Part shown: positions 11,793-23,228 of the stretch, in pieces
Position numbering within the stretch: the stretch's first letter is position 1
Layout: every line of letters begins with the position of its first letter
NCBI RefSeq assembly: GCF_964355755.1
Contig: NC_092670.1
Coordinates: forward strand, 31,855,795-31,919,794
Direction: 5' to 3'
Source of the DNA: Antedon mediterranea
Taxonomy: Eukaryota; Echinodermata; Crinoidea; Comatulida; Antedonidae
DNA: 64,000 nucleotides
The notes under the pieces: generated by a model
What the model saw: only the letters and a program-made list of their open reading frames with translations
Told to the model about the DNA's origin: nothing
The model's database searches: none
Made by a program: the position numbers and the translations under genes

Positions 11793-12039
11793 ACCCTATG
11801 TGACTCCAACCCTGAGAATTGTTATTTTAAATTTCAAATTTGTTTAGAAGTTTAATGTAGCTCAAGTTTGGCAAATATTCTCAAACGTGATGAATCAAAA
11901 AACAACCAATCGTCTTTCGTTTGTACATTTTAATTAGCGATGAGCTAAGACCTATAGTTACGTCCTGTAAATTCATTGTGCGCATGCGGAGATATCGGGA
12001 TTGCGCGTCCTCACTCTCGATTCATAGAAAGAGTTGTGG
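11793..12039. other. Remnant receptor 5' flank joined to fragment C
   Basis: The sequence GATGAGCTAAGACCTATAG...GTGCGCATGC...GATTGCGC at 11935-12010 aligns with 32490-32570 upstream of receptor D. The ectodomain of copy C was therefore lost by deletion between its 5' flank and its membrane span. Confidence 0.6.
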
Positions 12040-12050
12040 TGATCTGTTGA

Positions 12051-12297
12051 ACCCACAAATGTGAAAACGCCCACAAATGTGAAAACAACCACAAATGTGA
12101 AAACGCATCACCCACAAATGTGAAAACAACCACAAATGTGAAAACGCATCACCCACAAATGTGAAAACAACCACAAATGTGAAAACGCATCAACCACAAA
12201 TGTGAAAACAGCGCCCACAAATGTGAAAACGATCATCGCCCACAAATGTGATAACGCCCACAAATGTAAAGAAAAGAGAGACTTTTTCGCCCACAAA
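12051..12297 (+). repeat. CACAAATGTG decamer array, left arm
   Basis: About 12 tandem units, each with the CACA-AA-TGTG dyad plus a spacer alternating GAAAACGC, GAAAACAA and GAAAACGCATCA. This is a clustered-dyad array of the kind that can form cruciforms or bind a protein. Its mirror copy is at 13701-13956. Confidence 0.85.
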
Positions 12298-13700
12298 TGT
12301 AAAAAAAATCAGATCAAATTTAATGCTAGATTCAGACAAACATTATATCATGATTGTATTGAGTTGTTTGTTCACGATACGTCTGTAAGGGTCGTCGTTA
12401 ACACGTTGGATTATTATCATTTGCTGCTCATGCGCGCGATATTTGCACGTTAACTCGTTTGTTTAATGAACGTAATAGTTCAAGAAAATATTTGTTATTT
12501 GCTGCGCGCGTGCACCATACTTCAAGGTCAAGGCCATGTTATATCATTGTTGCTTCTAGTGTGTGGTTGTTGGCTTACTATTATGTACGTATAGTTATAA
12601 GTCGATGTTCGTTATTTTTTTTGCGCGCTCACACGATACAACAAGGTCAAGGTTAAATTGCTACTTGTATGTAGTGTGTGGTTATTAACTCGTTGGCTTT
12701 CTGTTATGAACGTATAGTTTCAAGTCGATGCTCGATTCGATGTTTTTGGGCGCGTACACGATACCACAAGGTCAAAGTCATATATACTATTGCTACTTGT
12801 AAGTGTTAACTCGTTGGCTTATTGTTATGTACGTATAATTCCAAGTCGATGGTCGATTCGATGTTTTTTGTGCGCGTGCACGATACTACAAGGTCATATA
12901 TCATTGCTGCTTGAAGTGCAGTTGGGTTTACTATATTAGTATTATGTACGTATTATAGCTCCAAGTCGATGCTCGGTGTACACGATACTACAAGATCAAT
13001 GCTATACTCGTCGTTCAGTTATTGACCTTGTAGTATCGTGCAGTTATTGACCTTGTAGTATCGTGCACGCCCGCAAAACATCAAACTTCGACTTGAAACT
13101 ATACGTTAACAACCACACACCACAAGTAGCAATGGTATACAAGTCATGACCTTTGTAGTATCGTGCACGCGAACAAAAAACATCGAATCGAACATCGACT
13201 TGGAACTACACGAACATAACAATAAGCCAACGAATTAACTCCACAAGTAGCAATAGTATATTATGAACTTGACCTTGTGGTATCGTGTACGCGCACAAAA
13301 ACATCGAAGCGAGCATCGACTTGAACTATACGTACATAACAGTATTAAGCCAACGAGTTAATAACCACACACTACATACAAGTAGCAATTTAACCTTGAC
13401 CTTTTAGTATCGTGTGCACGCGCAAAAAAACATCGAACATCGACTTATAACTATACGTCCTATACGCGCGCAGCAAATAACAAATATTGTCTTGAACTAT
13501 TACGTTCATTAAACAAACGAGTTAACGTGCAAATATCGCGCGCATGAGCAGCAAATTATAATAATCCAACGCGTTAACCACGACCCTAACAGACGCATCG
13601 TGAACAAACAATTATTGAAACAACTCAATACAATCATGATATAATGTAGTACCTCGATCAAAATTGTTTGAGTCTAGCATTAAATTTGATCTGATTTTTT

Positions 13701-13956
13701 TTTTACATTTGTGGCCGAAAAATTCTCATTTTTTTTACATTTGTGGGCGTTATCACATTTGTGGGCGATGATCGTTTTCACATTTGTGGGCGCTGTTTAT
13801 TACATTTGTGGTTGATGCGTTTTCACATTTGTGGTTGTTTTCACATTTGTGGGTGATGCGTTTTCACATTTGTGGTTGTTTTCACATTTGTGGGTGATGC
13901 GTTTTCACATTTGTGGTTGTTTTCACATTTGTGGGCGTTTTTACATTTGTGGGTTC
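13701..13956 (-). repeat. CACAAATGTG decamer array, right arm
   Basis: Reverse-complement of the left-arm array, also about 12 units (CACATTTGTGG on the plus strand), in the same order of spacer variants. Confidence 0.85.
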
Positions 13957-14089
13957 AACATGATCTCTGTGTCAAGAGAATGGCCAAAAACACAATATGA
14001 TAGTTGTTGCAAATAGAAACCTCCCTCTCAGATTAGGTTTTATTACAATTCATAATTTAACAAATTAAACTAATTATAGGCCTAGTTAT

Positions 14090-14169
14090 TTTTAGTCGCG
14101 TGGAAGCGACTCTATAGTTCACTATGTCGGTCGGTTGGTTGGTCTGTCTGTCTGTCGGTCTGTCTGTCG

Positions 14170-14204
<35 letters not shown>

Positions 14205-14900
14205 AGTCCGGTATCACTATGCGTTTTATGGCTTTATGACCTTATCTTGATATCAGTTTAATCTAGCTAAGTCAATTTTTCACAGAATATTCCTTATGGC
14301 CAGGAATCGATGTGGTTATGTTTTCACGGTGCGCAATAAAAAATTACGCGGTCTACGCACGATTTAACGAAATCACGTTTGTAATCATATCTTAACAACC
14401 ATGAATCACAATTAAATAAAATTTGGTACTCATAAATTTCAGGGCATAAATCATCATATGGCAATACAATTACGTGCGTAGCGCATGTAACGCATGCGTA
14501 CGCGCGCTTAAAATTTTCAAAATTTATTTTCGATGAAATAAGAGTACGTTTCAGGCAATTTGAAGCGTTTACAAAATTGCCATAAGTGCGCAGATTTTTG
14601 CGCGCGCACTGCGCGTTAAATGTTATTGCGCACTCTTTTTGCCCGATTTCTGTTTTCTTGACTTACTTTTCAACTCGAAATTACGTTATACGAGCACGTC
14701 AAAAGTGACAGGCTACGCACGTGTAAATTAAAAAAATATAAATGTTTTTAAACATTTCAACATTTTTAAACATGTTCAGTAATTTCGGTCAGTATAGTTC
14801 ACTATATCGGTCGGTCCGTCTGTCTGTCGGTCTGTCTGTCTGTCGGTCTGTTTGTCTGTCGGTCTGGTATCACTATGCATTGTAGCACGCGACTTAATGG
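14090..14900 (+). repeat. Dispersed GGTCGGT-ended repeat, copy 2, with (TGTC)n microsatellite
   Basis: Near-reverse-complement of 10250-10930. Tetranucleotide tracts (TCTG/TCGG)n occupy 14125-14210 and 14810-14870. The body (ATGGCCAGGAATCGATGTGG onward) matches copies at 34865, 40875 and, reversed, 53965. Confidence 0.75.
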
Positions 14901-16109
14901 CTGTTGGCCTTGTTTATTTTAACCTCGTTTCCAAACTACTGTATATGGTGATTTTGTCCTAAATGTCCTTTGTCCTTTTTACTATGACAAAGTACAATGT
15001 GACATGAAATGATATGATAATGATAGTACAGCAAAAATAAACTGTTTCATTTTTGTTATCCAATTACATTAAAATAAACTGTACTTTGTTCGTCATTTCT
15101 GTTGACATTATGCAACTTTCTATATCAATACAAGGAGACAGTAGGATATTTAAAACAAACTTCACTCTTGTTTTTACGGGAGCACTGTTGTTTCTGTAAC
15201 AAATCGATTGTATTTTTATTGATAATCTAATCAAAATAAAAATCTTGTTATTTTGAGTTATACTCGCATTTATTTCAACTGATTCTTAATGAAATAGTGA
15301 TGATAATAATGTTGATAAAATTATTGGTTTTTACAATAGGTGATGTAAGATACAAAATAAATATTGCACACTTAATGCATATTTCAATTTTGATATTTAT
15401 TTTAGTGTTTAGAATTTTTTGTTAATGTTTTAAAGTTTATGGAAACAAATAACAATCATAGCAGATGAGATTACACAACTTTAAAAAAGATAGTAGTAAT
15501 TATATTACAAAAATTAAACAATACTAAAGTTATATATTTTGTCAGCTATTGTATTTTGAATAATGAATTGATTCAATTATTTCTTATCATTTCGACACAT
15601 TTTTCCAGCGTTAGATCTTTGAGTGTAGTTTAGTCTTTCTTCAAAGTTCTTTGAGTTTAAAACGCTTAAAGATGTATTGTCTCCCTGAAAAAATTGTTTT
15701 TGTTGTTGAATATGCCAATTTAATGTCGCCTAATACTTTGACCAAAAATTGGATAAAAAAAAATGTATTTACCTAAAAAAACTTTAATTTAAAGCAAAAA
15801 TTAATCAAATTTGCTGCCAATCCACCCATTGAATTGGGTCGTTGGTTGAATTAAACCATTTATTTTTTCATTTTATAAGTGAAAACATTAATTTGTTCCG
15901 TTTTTTCAACGAAAGTGATTCACTTTATTAAAACTACAAAATGATATTTTAAAAGTCTGATTTTATTCATCTTCATTTTTCATGTTTTTAGTCTACAGCT
16001 CACTTATGTCGGTTGGTTGGTGGGTCGGTAAACACTAACTGCAGCACGCAACTGCAGTCATCTATATGGCCTTGTTTGGGAACAACACATCTTTAAGGAT
16101 GACCTTAAT
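14901..16109. other. 3' flank of receptor D with a small insertion
   Basis: The stretch 14930-15620 is similar to the 3' flanks of C (10010-10240) and E (35600-36600). A ~340-bp insertion-like block (15650-15985) begins GATGTATTGTCTCCCTGAAA and resembles a MITE, but I could not define its ends. At 15990-16078 an internally deleted copy of the GGTCGGT repeat keeps just the two ends. No gene seen. Confidence 0.45.
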
Positions 16110-17605
16110 TTACTCTATTATTTCCAAGTATTCATTATTACTGTCAATATCGATGATATCCTTACTGTGTGGATGTCTTGTGATAGGCTGTAAGTAATCT
16201 TCTACTGTACCCAATGATTTGTCATTTATTGGAGCATTGCTGACCTTAAAGCTAAATCCGTAACATTCATTTGTAAAAACCTCAACATGTTCTCTTTTAT
16301 TTGCACTAGGTCTATTTACTTTATGCGATGGAAATTCCATATCTGCGTGTACCACATTCATTTGCGTACTTGTTGAAGGTTGATCATCATTGCTAATGTT
16401 ATAATATATCTCTTCTTTTGTATTTTTCCTCGTAGAAGTGAACGGTTTATTGCATTTTTGCTTAACACTCACAATACTGTTCAATAACCACTTTGTTGAA
16501 CTTTTCTCTTCGATTTCAAACTGCATTTTTGCTTCTGTTTTTTCTAATTTCATCATTTTGATCTGAGAAGAGTGTATAATATCTTTGACGTTATCTGTCT
16601 CATTGGGTCCTGTTTGTCGACTTCTGGAGGTTTCAAAAGTACTATCTTGTCTGCTGCTTTCAATTGGCATTGTATTGTTTGGCTGTTTATCATGTTTTCG
16701 TTTAATCAACAATAGTACAATAATTATTAGAATTCCGGATGTAGTTGCCAATATTATACTTACCGGTATTAGATATTTACAGTCATTCACTTGGTTTGTA
16801 ATTTGAGAAGGCCTGCCATTGGCTATTGTATTTGAAATTCCTGCTTCAGTAATTGGCACAGTGTATACTGAACCATTGCCACCTTCTCCATATTTTTCAT
16901 TTGTATTATCTTTTACGATGAACTCTATCTCATCAAAGCTGTGTTGATCATTCTTACTCACCAGACACTTGGCCACGTAATTACCAGCTGTTAAATTCTT
17001 GAAACATCTTTCGTTGTCACAATCCTTATTATTTTCTATCAGTTTTTTATTATTTAGTGTCCAATTATAAAATTTGTCATCACAAAATCCACCTGTAGCT
17101 ACACATTTATAACAATTTTCACCAACATCTGCGGTCATTAATTTTATCTTCACCATGAATTGAGGATGAACCTTTAAAACTAGTGTATAACAATGATTCG
17201 TTGTAGATAAACTTTCTATTGAGATAAAATTTGTTTTTCTATAAATATTGTTCGTTTTTAACATTCGTTTCACCTTGCATGACATTATTACTTCTTCTCC
17301 TTCTATGATGTACTCTACTAAATCCTCACATGCAATTTTCCAATCAGAGTATATTATATTATTTCTACGGCTGACACGGTCCGAAAGAACTACAAAGTAT
17401 TTATTGTCGTTATTTTGACATGTGTATATCCCTTCTTCTTCTTGTGTATCAAAAGAAATGAATTGTTCGCATTTAACCGCCAATTTTGATGCAGAATATT
17501 GTTTGAAAGTGTGCTCAACAGTCAATTTACCGTACATTAACGTAAGATCATACTCTTTACTTACCGATATGATGTTTATAGACTCTGACCAATCTCTACT
17601 GGAAG
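16110..17605 (-). pseudogene. Receptor D, main part (interrupted by BEL/Pao element)
   Basis: About 498 receptor codons, open throughout. They carry D1 with IYTC, EGEEVIMSC, a shortened D2, D3 (CYKC, YNW, CFKN, AKCLVS, FIVKD), a membrane span near 16680-16770 (TSGILIIIVLLLIKRKHDK) and a tail with IYYNISND, NECYGF, DYLQPI and terminal NEYLEIIE. The frame runs on past 17605 for 19 codons, but these lie in the transposon LTR and are not receptor sequence. The true N-terminus is at 31880-31987. D2 has lost about 45 residues in frame, including the GWI and FFYC strands. The interrupted gene can no longer make a secreted-signal protein unless the LTR supplies a new start. Confidence 0.85.
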
Positions 17606-18337
17606 TGTGCTGCCCTCGATAACGGTCGCGTCTTCTAGACAGCCAGATAACCAAATAAGACACTAGATGTACATATAGGTAGAGTTTCGTTACTAACGTT
17701 TATTATGCGTCGTATCGTAGTATATTATATTGGTAAAACTGTGGAGGATTACAAAGAAAAACATTATCTAGACTACATTAAAAATAGCAATACAGCGTAC
17801 AAACATTGTATTTAGCTGTTTAAGCAAAAAAGGTAACGTAAATGATAATCATATATAACTGCTATACTAACCTAAATTAATTAATATCTTTAATTGCTAT
17901 AACATTTCAACAAAGGTTTAGGCATCAATGGTAAAATTATGCCTTATATGCATTAAGACTAGGAATGAATTAACAATAAATCATCGTCCTAGATTGTAGA
18001 CTGTAATTATTAAAATAGATACTGTACATATATAGCCAGTACTATATAAAGTAGTAACTTGATTAAATAGTATATATGGACCTATATATGGCCTAATTAA
18101 AAGTTAAAATAACAATCATAAATTAACATGTACTCACACACTGTGATTCTCAAATAGAGGCACGTAAAAGGTATAAAAAGAAATGAAACTTGTAAACGAA
18201 AAGCATATAAAAGCTTGTGGACTTCTCTCGGTGAATGCTACTGTATTACTAATACTTTATACTGTACAATGTACAAATTAAGTCAATGCATTGGAATGTC
18301 CAAATCCAAACAAGTGCCTTAATGATAATACAGTGTG

Positions 18338-18696
18338 CGAGGAAGGAACAAGATAGAGTAAAGGCTACTGAAGTACTTAATTTTCTGAATGTAAATACGA
18401 CAATATCAAAACCGATTAGACTTGGAACTAAGCGAAATGATGAGAAACCACGATTGCTTCGAATAACTGTAGATGGAGTTGAAGTCAAGAGAGAAATTCT
18501 GAAAAAAGCTAAGGGCTTAAAGCAAGCGGTAAATAAAGGCTACGATAGAATATTCCTCACACCGGATCTCACACCATCTCAAAGAGAAGAAAGTAGTAAA
18601 TTGAGAGCTCAGTTAAGGCTACGTAGAGATAAAGGTGAGAACGTTATTATAAGGAAGAGGAAGATTGTATCAGTGCAATCCTTTCGTGACCACTAA
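18338..18696 (+). pseudogene. LINE ORF1 C-terminal fragment
   Basis: About 119 codons from the element, with the RNA-chaperone-like C-terminus seen in CR1/L2 ORF1 proteins: PRLLRITVDGVEVK, LTPDLTPSQREES and a basic end RRDKGENVIIRKRKIV. The first 17 codons of the open frame (18286-18336) are host LTR sequence. It overlaps the ORF2 frame, as usual in these LINEs. Confidence 0.7.
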
Positions 18697-21626
18697 GAAT
18701 ATAAATGAACCTAATCGCACAGCACCTTTATTTTTACAAGAAGATTTTGACTTAGAAGAAGATATTTCGTTCAGAGACAATACTTTTGTTGAACACGATT
18801 TTGAACTTGCAGCCCAAGAAGAATATTTAAGTTGTTTTTATACCAACGCAGAAGGGTTTTTGAACAAACGAAGCGAATTTTTTGTTTTGATAGAAGAAAG
18901 GAAACCGCACATAATTGGTATTACTGAAACATGGTTGAGCGATAATGTGCTAGACGCTGAAATAGCAATGAAAGGTTATAATTTGTTTCGCAAGGAAAGA
19001 GCGAATAAAGCGCATGGTGGATTGTTATTATATGTTAATGAGAAACTACATGTTACCATTTGTAATGAATTGTGTCAATTAAATCCTGAATCGCTATGGT
19101 GTACTGTGGAAGTTGATAAACATAATAAAGTTCTGATAGGTCTTTGCTATAGGAGTATGTACAACACACCTGATGAAAATGAGCAATTGTTTTACCAACT
19201 ACGTTTTATTGAATCGGTACAATCTGACCACGTGTTGATAATTGGAGATTTTAACCTTAAAGAAATTAATTGGAAGGATATGTTGGTTAATGCTAGCGTT
19301 ACACATCCATCAAACACTTTTTTTGAAATAATCAACGATTTATACTTGGTGCAACATGTCAAGAGTAATACGCGACACAGAGATGGACAAAGATCATCCC
19401 AATTGGACCTTATTATTACTGATGATGATTTTAAGGTATCTAACCTACTACATTTACCCCCTTTAGGGAAAAGTGACCACGATTGTTTGTTTTGGCAGTA
19501 CGTCTATAAACTTGATATTCCCAGTAAGGAAACCAAGTCATTTCACAACTACAACAAAGGCGATTATATAAGCATAAAGCGTGAACTGAGTAATATCAAT
19601 TGGTCCGATGAATTTGATAATCAAACTACCGATGAAATGTACAACAGTATTAATGAAGTATTGTGTAATATGACTGAGTTATATATTCCTACATTTGGAA
19701 GTACTCGTAGTAAAGGTCAGAATAAACCCTGGATGACATCAGCTGTTAAAAAATCAGTAAAAAAGAAATATCAACTGTACAAAAGCTTCAGAGAAACACA
19801 AAACGAGAGAGATCATATGGCTTACAAGAAACAGAACAATCGTACTAGGCAAGCTGTAAGGAACGCTCAAGCTACCTTCGAAAAAAAAATCTTGATGGAA
19901 TTCAAAAACAAACCAGAGAACTTTCATAAGTATGTTAGATCGAAACAGAAAGTAAAGACTGGAATAACAAAATTAGTAAATAATGATGGGCTAACCTTGG
20001 AAACTGACTACGAAATTAGTGAGGAACTCAACAAATGCTTCCAAACATTTTTCACCAAAGAAGATCCTGACGAAGACATAACCAATTTTAATTATGATAC
20101 TTGTGACAAATCAGTTGAAAATATTGAGTTCTCCCAAGAAGATGTTTTTAAGCAACTCCGAGGTTTGAAAATCGATAAAAGTCCTGGTCCAGACAACATC
20201 CATCCATGTCTACTTAACAAGTGTGCTGAGGAGTTATCAGAACCCTTGTACCTTTTATTCAAGAAGTCTACAGAGGAAGGTAAACTACCAAAAATATGGA
20301 AACGAGCTGATGTCTCTCCGATCTTTAAGAAAGGCAGCAAATCACAAGCGTCCAATTATCGACCGATAAGCCTAACATGTATTATTTGCAAGATCTTTGA
20401 ACATATTATTCGTAACAACATACTACGACATGTTAAGAACAATGCAATACTAACAACAGAGCAACATGGTTTTGTTGAGAAGAAATCATGTCTGACAAAT
20501 CTTTTAGAATTTATGGAAGATGTTACTAAGGCCTTGGATGACAACAATAATGTTGATGTCATATTTTTGGACTATAGTAAAGCTTTCGACAGCGTTCCTC
20601 ATAGGAGATTACTCATGAAATTGGAGAGCTATGGAATCAAAGGTCAATTGTTATTATGGATTAAAGATTTTCTTGATAACAGACAACAAAGAGTCAAAGT
20701 GCGTCATGCTTCTTCCAGTTGGGCTGATGTAATTAGTGGAGTTCCACAAGGCGGTGTTGGGCCCTACATTGTTTGCATTATATATAAATGACCTACCAAA
20801 GTATGTGTCTAGTCATATAAAGCTATTTGCTGATGATACAAAGATCTACTCAGTAGTTAACAACAGAAATGATGGGCAATTATTACAAGAATCTTTAAAC
20901 AATGCACTGCAGTGGAGTAAAGAATGGATGTTGGGTTTTAATAAAAGCAAATGCATGGTGATGCACTTCGGGCATTCAAATGTTCATTTTAAATACCAAA
21001 TAGATGAAGTTGAACTGGAAACAGTTGAGAAAATAAAGGACCTAGGAGTACTAATTACTAATGACTGTAAACCAAGCCAACACTGCGCCAAAGTATCTCA
21101 GCGGGCCATGAACTGTTTAAGAAGCATCAGAAGGACTTTCGTATATATGGATAAGGATTGTTTTAACGTCATCTACAAGCATTATGTACGCCCACATCTC
21201 GAATTTTGTGTTCAAGTATGGAATCCGTATCTTCAAAAGGACATAAATGTAATTGAAAGAGTACAACGTCGTGCGACTAAATTAGTTCCATGTATCCGTT
21301 CATATTCATATGAAGATCGTTTAAAGTTTCTTGGCCTAACAACCTTGTATGACAGAAGAATTCGAGGTGACCTGATTGAAGCATATAAAATTGTTAAAGG
21401 TTTCGAGGGTGTAGCCAAGGATGACTTTTTCCAAATGAGAAGTAACATTAGCAGAATTACTCGAGGGCATCACCTGAGATTTTTCAAGCCGACTTTCCAT
21501 AAAGGATTGAACTGTAGAAGACATACCTTCTCGCAACGAGTAATTAACCATTGGAACAGTTTACCAGCCGACGTTGTCAATTCTGAGACCGCTAATACCT
21601 TCAAGAATCGCATCGACACAATGTAG
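18665..21626 (+). pseudogene. LINE ORF2: APE endonuclease and reverse transcriptase, one frameshift
   Basis: The endonuclease lies at about codons 60-280: NAEGF, GITETWL, GDFNLKEINW, LDLIIT and KSDHDCLFW. The reverse transcriptase follows: KSPGPDNIHP, YRPISL, EQHGF, FLDYSKAFDSVPH and GVPQG. At about 20750-20757, within the GVPQG...LGP motif, the frame changes and continues as LGPTLFALYINDLP with the catalytic FADD box (about 20826-20837), the thumb and the C-terminal QRRATKLVP region to the stop near 21626. The frameshift separates palm motif C from the rest, so this copy cannot make active enzyme. Confidence 0.85.
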
Positions 21627-21856
21627 TTGATATGGGGTTTAAAAAGGCACATCGCCTAAACTTTCCCATTATAACTAAACTAAACTAAACTCCAGGTCAA
21701 AACTAGGAGTAACCATGGTAACAATTAAAGTTGCAATAAATTCAATAGTGTACTGACTACATTTTATATTTAGGATAACTATACTAAATAAATTTGTAAG
21801 GAAATTTATTTGGAGACAAAATACTCCTCGTCTGGCATAACTCATGTCATAACTAA

Positions 21857-23228
21857 CTATTCGGATACAAGAACCACCAGATCTGAAATTGGTCTTGAAT
21901 ATTTTTTCATTCCATCTCCCTTCTGCGTTGTCAGTTCAACGTGCCTCACTAGGCCATCTGTACCAAGAAAAGCTTTCACCACTCTTGCAATCTGCCATTC
22001 GTTTCGATGTGCTTGCTTGTCTTTAAGCAACACAATATCCCCTTTCTTAATTGATTGCTTGGTGTCTTGCCATTTAGGTCGACGTTGCAAGTTTGAAATG
22101 TAGTCTTGCTTCCAACGTTTCCAGAAAGAATTCGCCAAACTCTGGACATGTCTCCACTGGGAAGTGTAAGATGTATTTGCGTCAAAATGTCCTAGGGGTG
22201 CACAATTTGTATTTGGTTTTTGCGTAAGCAACATAGAAGGTGTTAGGATTGTTGGTGCATCAGGATCAGTTGAAACCGGTACCAATGGTCTGGAATTAAT
22301 AATGTCCACGACTTCTGCCATCAACGTTGTAAGAATGTCATGGGTCAGTCTTGCTTGTTGATGTTGATTCAACATGGAGTCGAGAATGCGGCGTGCAATT
22401 CAAATCATCCTCTCCCAGGCTCCTCCCATGTGGGACGAATGAGGTGGGTTGAAGATCCATTTGCATCCTTTAGACTGAAGAAAGTTCTTAACATCATGCG
22501 TTCCTATCTGAAGGTTGAGTTCCCTTACCGCTCCAACAAAATTAGTTCCTCTATCGGATTGAATAATTCTTGCTGGTCCCCGAAGTGCAAAGAATCTGCG
22601 AAGGGCGTTGATTAAGCTTGAAGCTGTCATTGTCTCTAGAACTTCAATGTGCACGGCACGAGTCGACATGCACGAGAAGATTACCGCCCATCGTTTGCTA
22701 TTGGCACTTCCACCCCTGGTACGTCTAGAAGTCACATTCCAGGGTCCAAAGACGTCTATGCCCACACTGGTAAACGGAGGTGATGGTGTGATGCGGTCTA
22801 GTGGTAAGTCTGCCATCTTCTGTGTCGCAGTTTTGCCTCTTAATTTTCTGCAGGTCACACACTTGTATATCATTGTTGAAACAAGCCGTTTTCTTCCAAT
22901 AACCCAATATCCACCGGATCGTATTGCTCCTTCAGTTATGTGACGACCTTGATGGGCCACTCTGCGGTGATGATACCTAGCAATCAAGGTTGCCACATGG
23001 TTATCCGCTGGTAGAATTATTGGATGTTTTTGGTTGTAATCTATCTCTAGATTTTCAGAGCGCCCTCCGATTCTAAGTAGCCCGTCGTCTCCCAAAATAG
23101 GATCTAAGTTTCGAAGAGTGCCGGTCTTTGGTAATGGACGTCTCCTTTTTAGACATGCAATTTCATCTAGGTACGTCTCTTCTTGGACCGCCTGCACCAC
23201 AACGATTCTGGCTGCGCTAATCTCCTCT
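21857..23228 (-). pseudogene. BEL/Pao integrase with one nonsense codon
   Basis: Zn-binding H2C2 domain (HHRRVAHQG...CVTCRK), then a DDE catalytic core: GIDVFGPW, QSDRGTNF and GGAWERM. A C-terminal region with WKRWKQDYI, KKGDIVLL and WQIARV (the DUF5641-type tail of Pao integrases) follows. The core and tail are in the same frame but separated by a single TGA at 22397-22399, just after the catalytic Glu. The upstream junction with the RT frame at about 23225 is a frameshift in a G run. Confidence 0.85.

Larger units (their letters stand above)
12045..13960. mobile_element. Foldback (long inverted-repeat) element, 1916 bp
   Basis: Both ends read TGTTGAACCCACAAATGT inwards and are flanked by the 5-bp direct repeat TGATC (12040-12044 and 13961-13965). 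The whole element is two near-complementary arms meeting at about 13010-13030. Each arm has an outer array of about 12 CCACAAATGTGAAAAC-type units (12051-12297; 13701-13956). Inward of that is a unique ~160-bp part, then four ~130-bp subrepeats, each containing a GCACGATACTACAAGGTCAA-like box. No transposase frame is present, so it is non-autonomous. Superfamily not assigned. Confidence 0.85.
18338..21690 (+). mobile_element. 5'-truncated CR1-like non-LTR retrotransposon
   Basis: The element starts abruptly inside ORF1 and ends in an (ACTAA)n tail at 21672-21690, as CR1/L2-clade LINEs end in short repeats rather than poly(A). It carries an ORF1 C-terminus, an endonuclease and a reverse transcriptase. 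The insertion site lies in the BEL LTR, so it is younger than the BEL insertion. No clear target duplication could be read. Confidence 0.85.
17606..21823 (-). repeat. 3' LTR of the BEL element, split by a LINE
   Basis: LTR sequence occupies 17606-18337 and 21691-21823 (about 865 bp together). The LINE sits between CAGTGTG and CTCCAGGTCAAAACTAGG, as shown by the uninterrupted order in the right LTR at 31733-31755. The purine-rich GACGAGGAG just outside the LTR (minus strand) is the probable polypurine tract. Confidence 0.85.

Noticed and set aside
12051-12297. Possible CRISPR-like array
   Set aside because: Short units with variable spacers, mirrored in an animal transposon; no direct-repeat/spacer regularity or cas genes.
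12202-12453. Open frame with repeated APTNVKT/AHKC units
   Set aside because: Translation of the CACAAATGTG array of the foldback element, not a gene.
17606-17663. Start codon and first 19 codons of the open frame at receptor D
   Set aside because: They are LTR sequence identical to 27364-27420; the real receptor start is at 31987.
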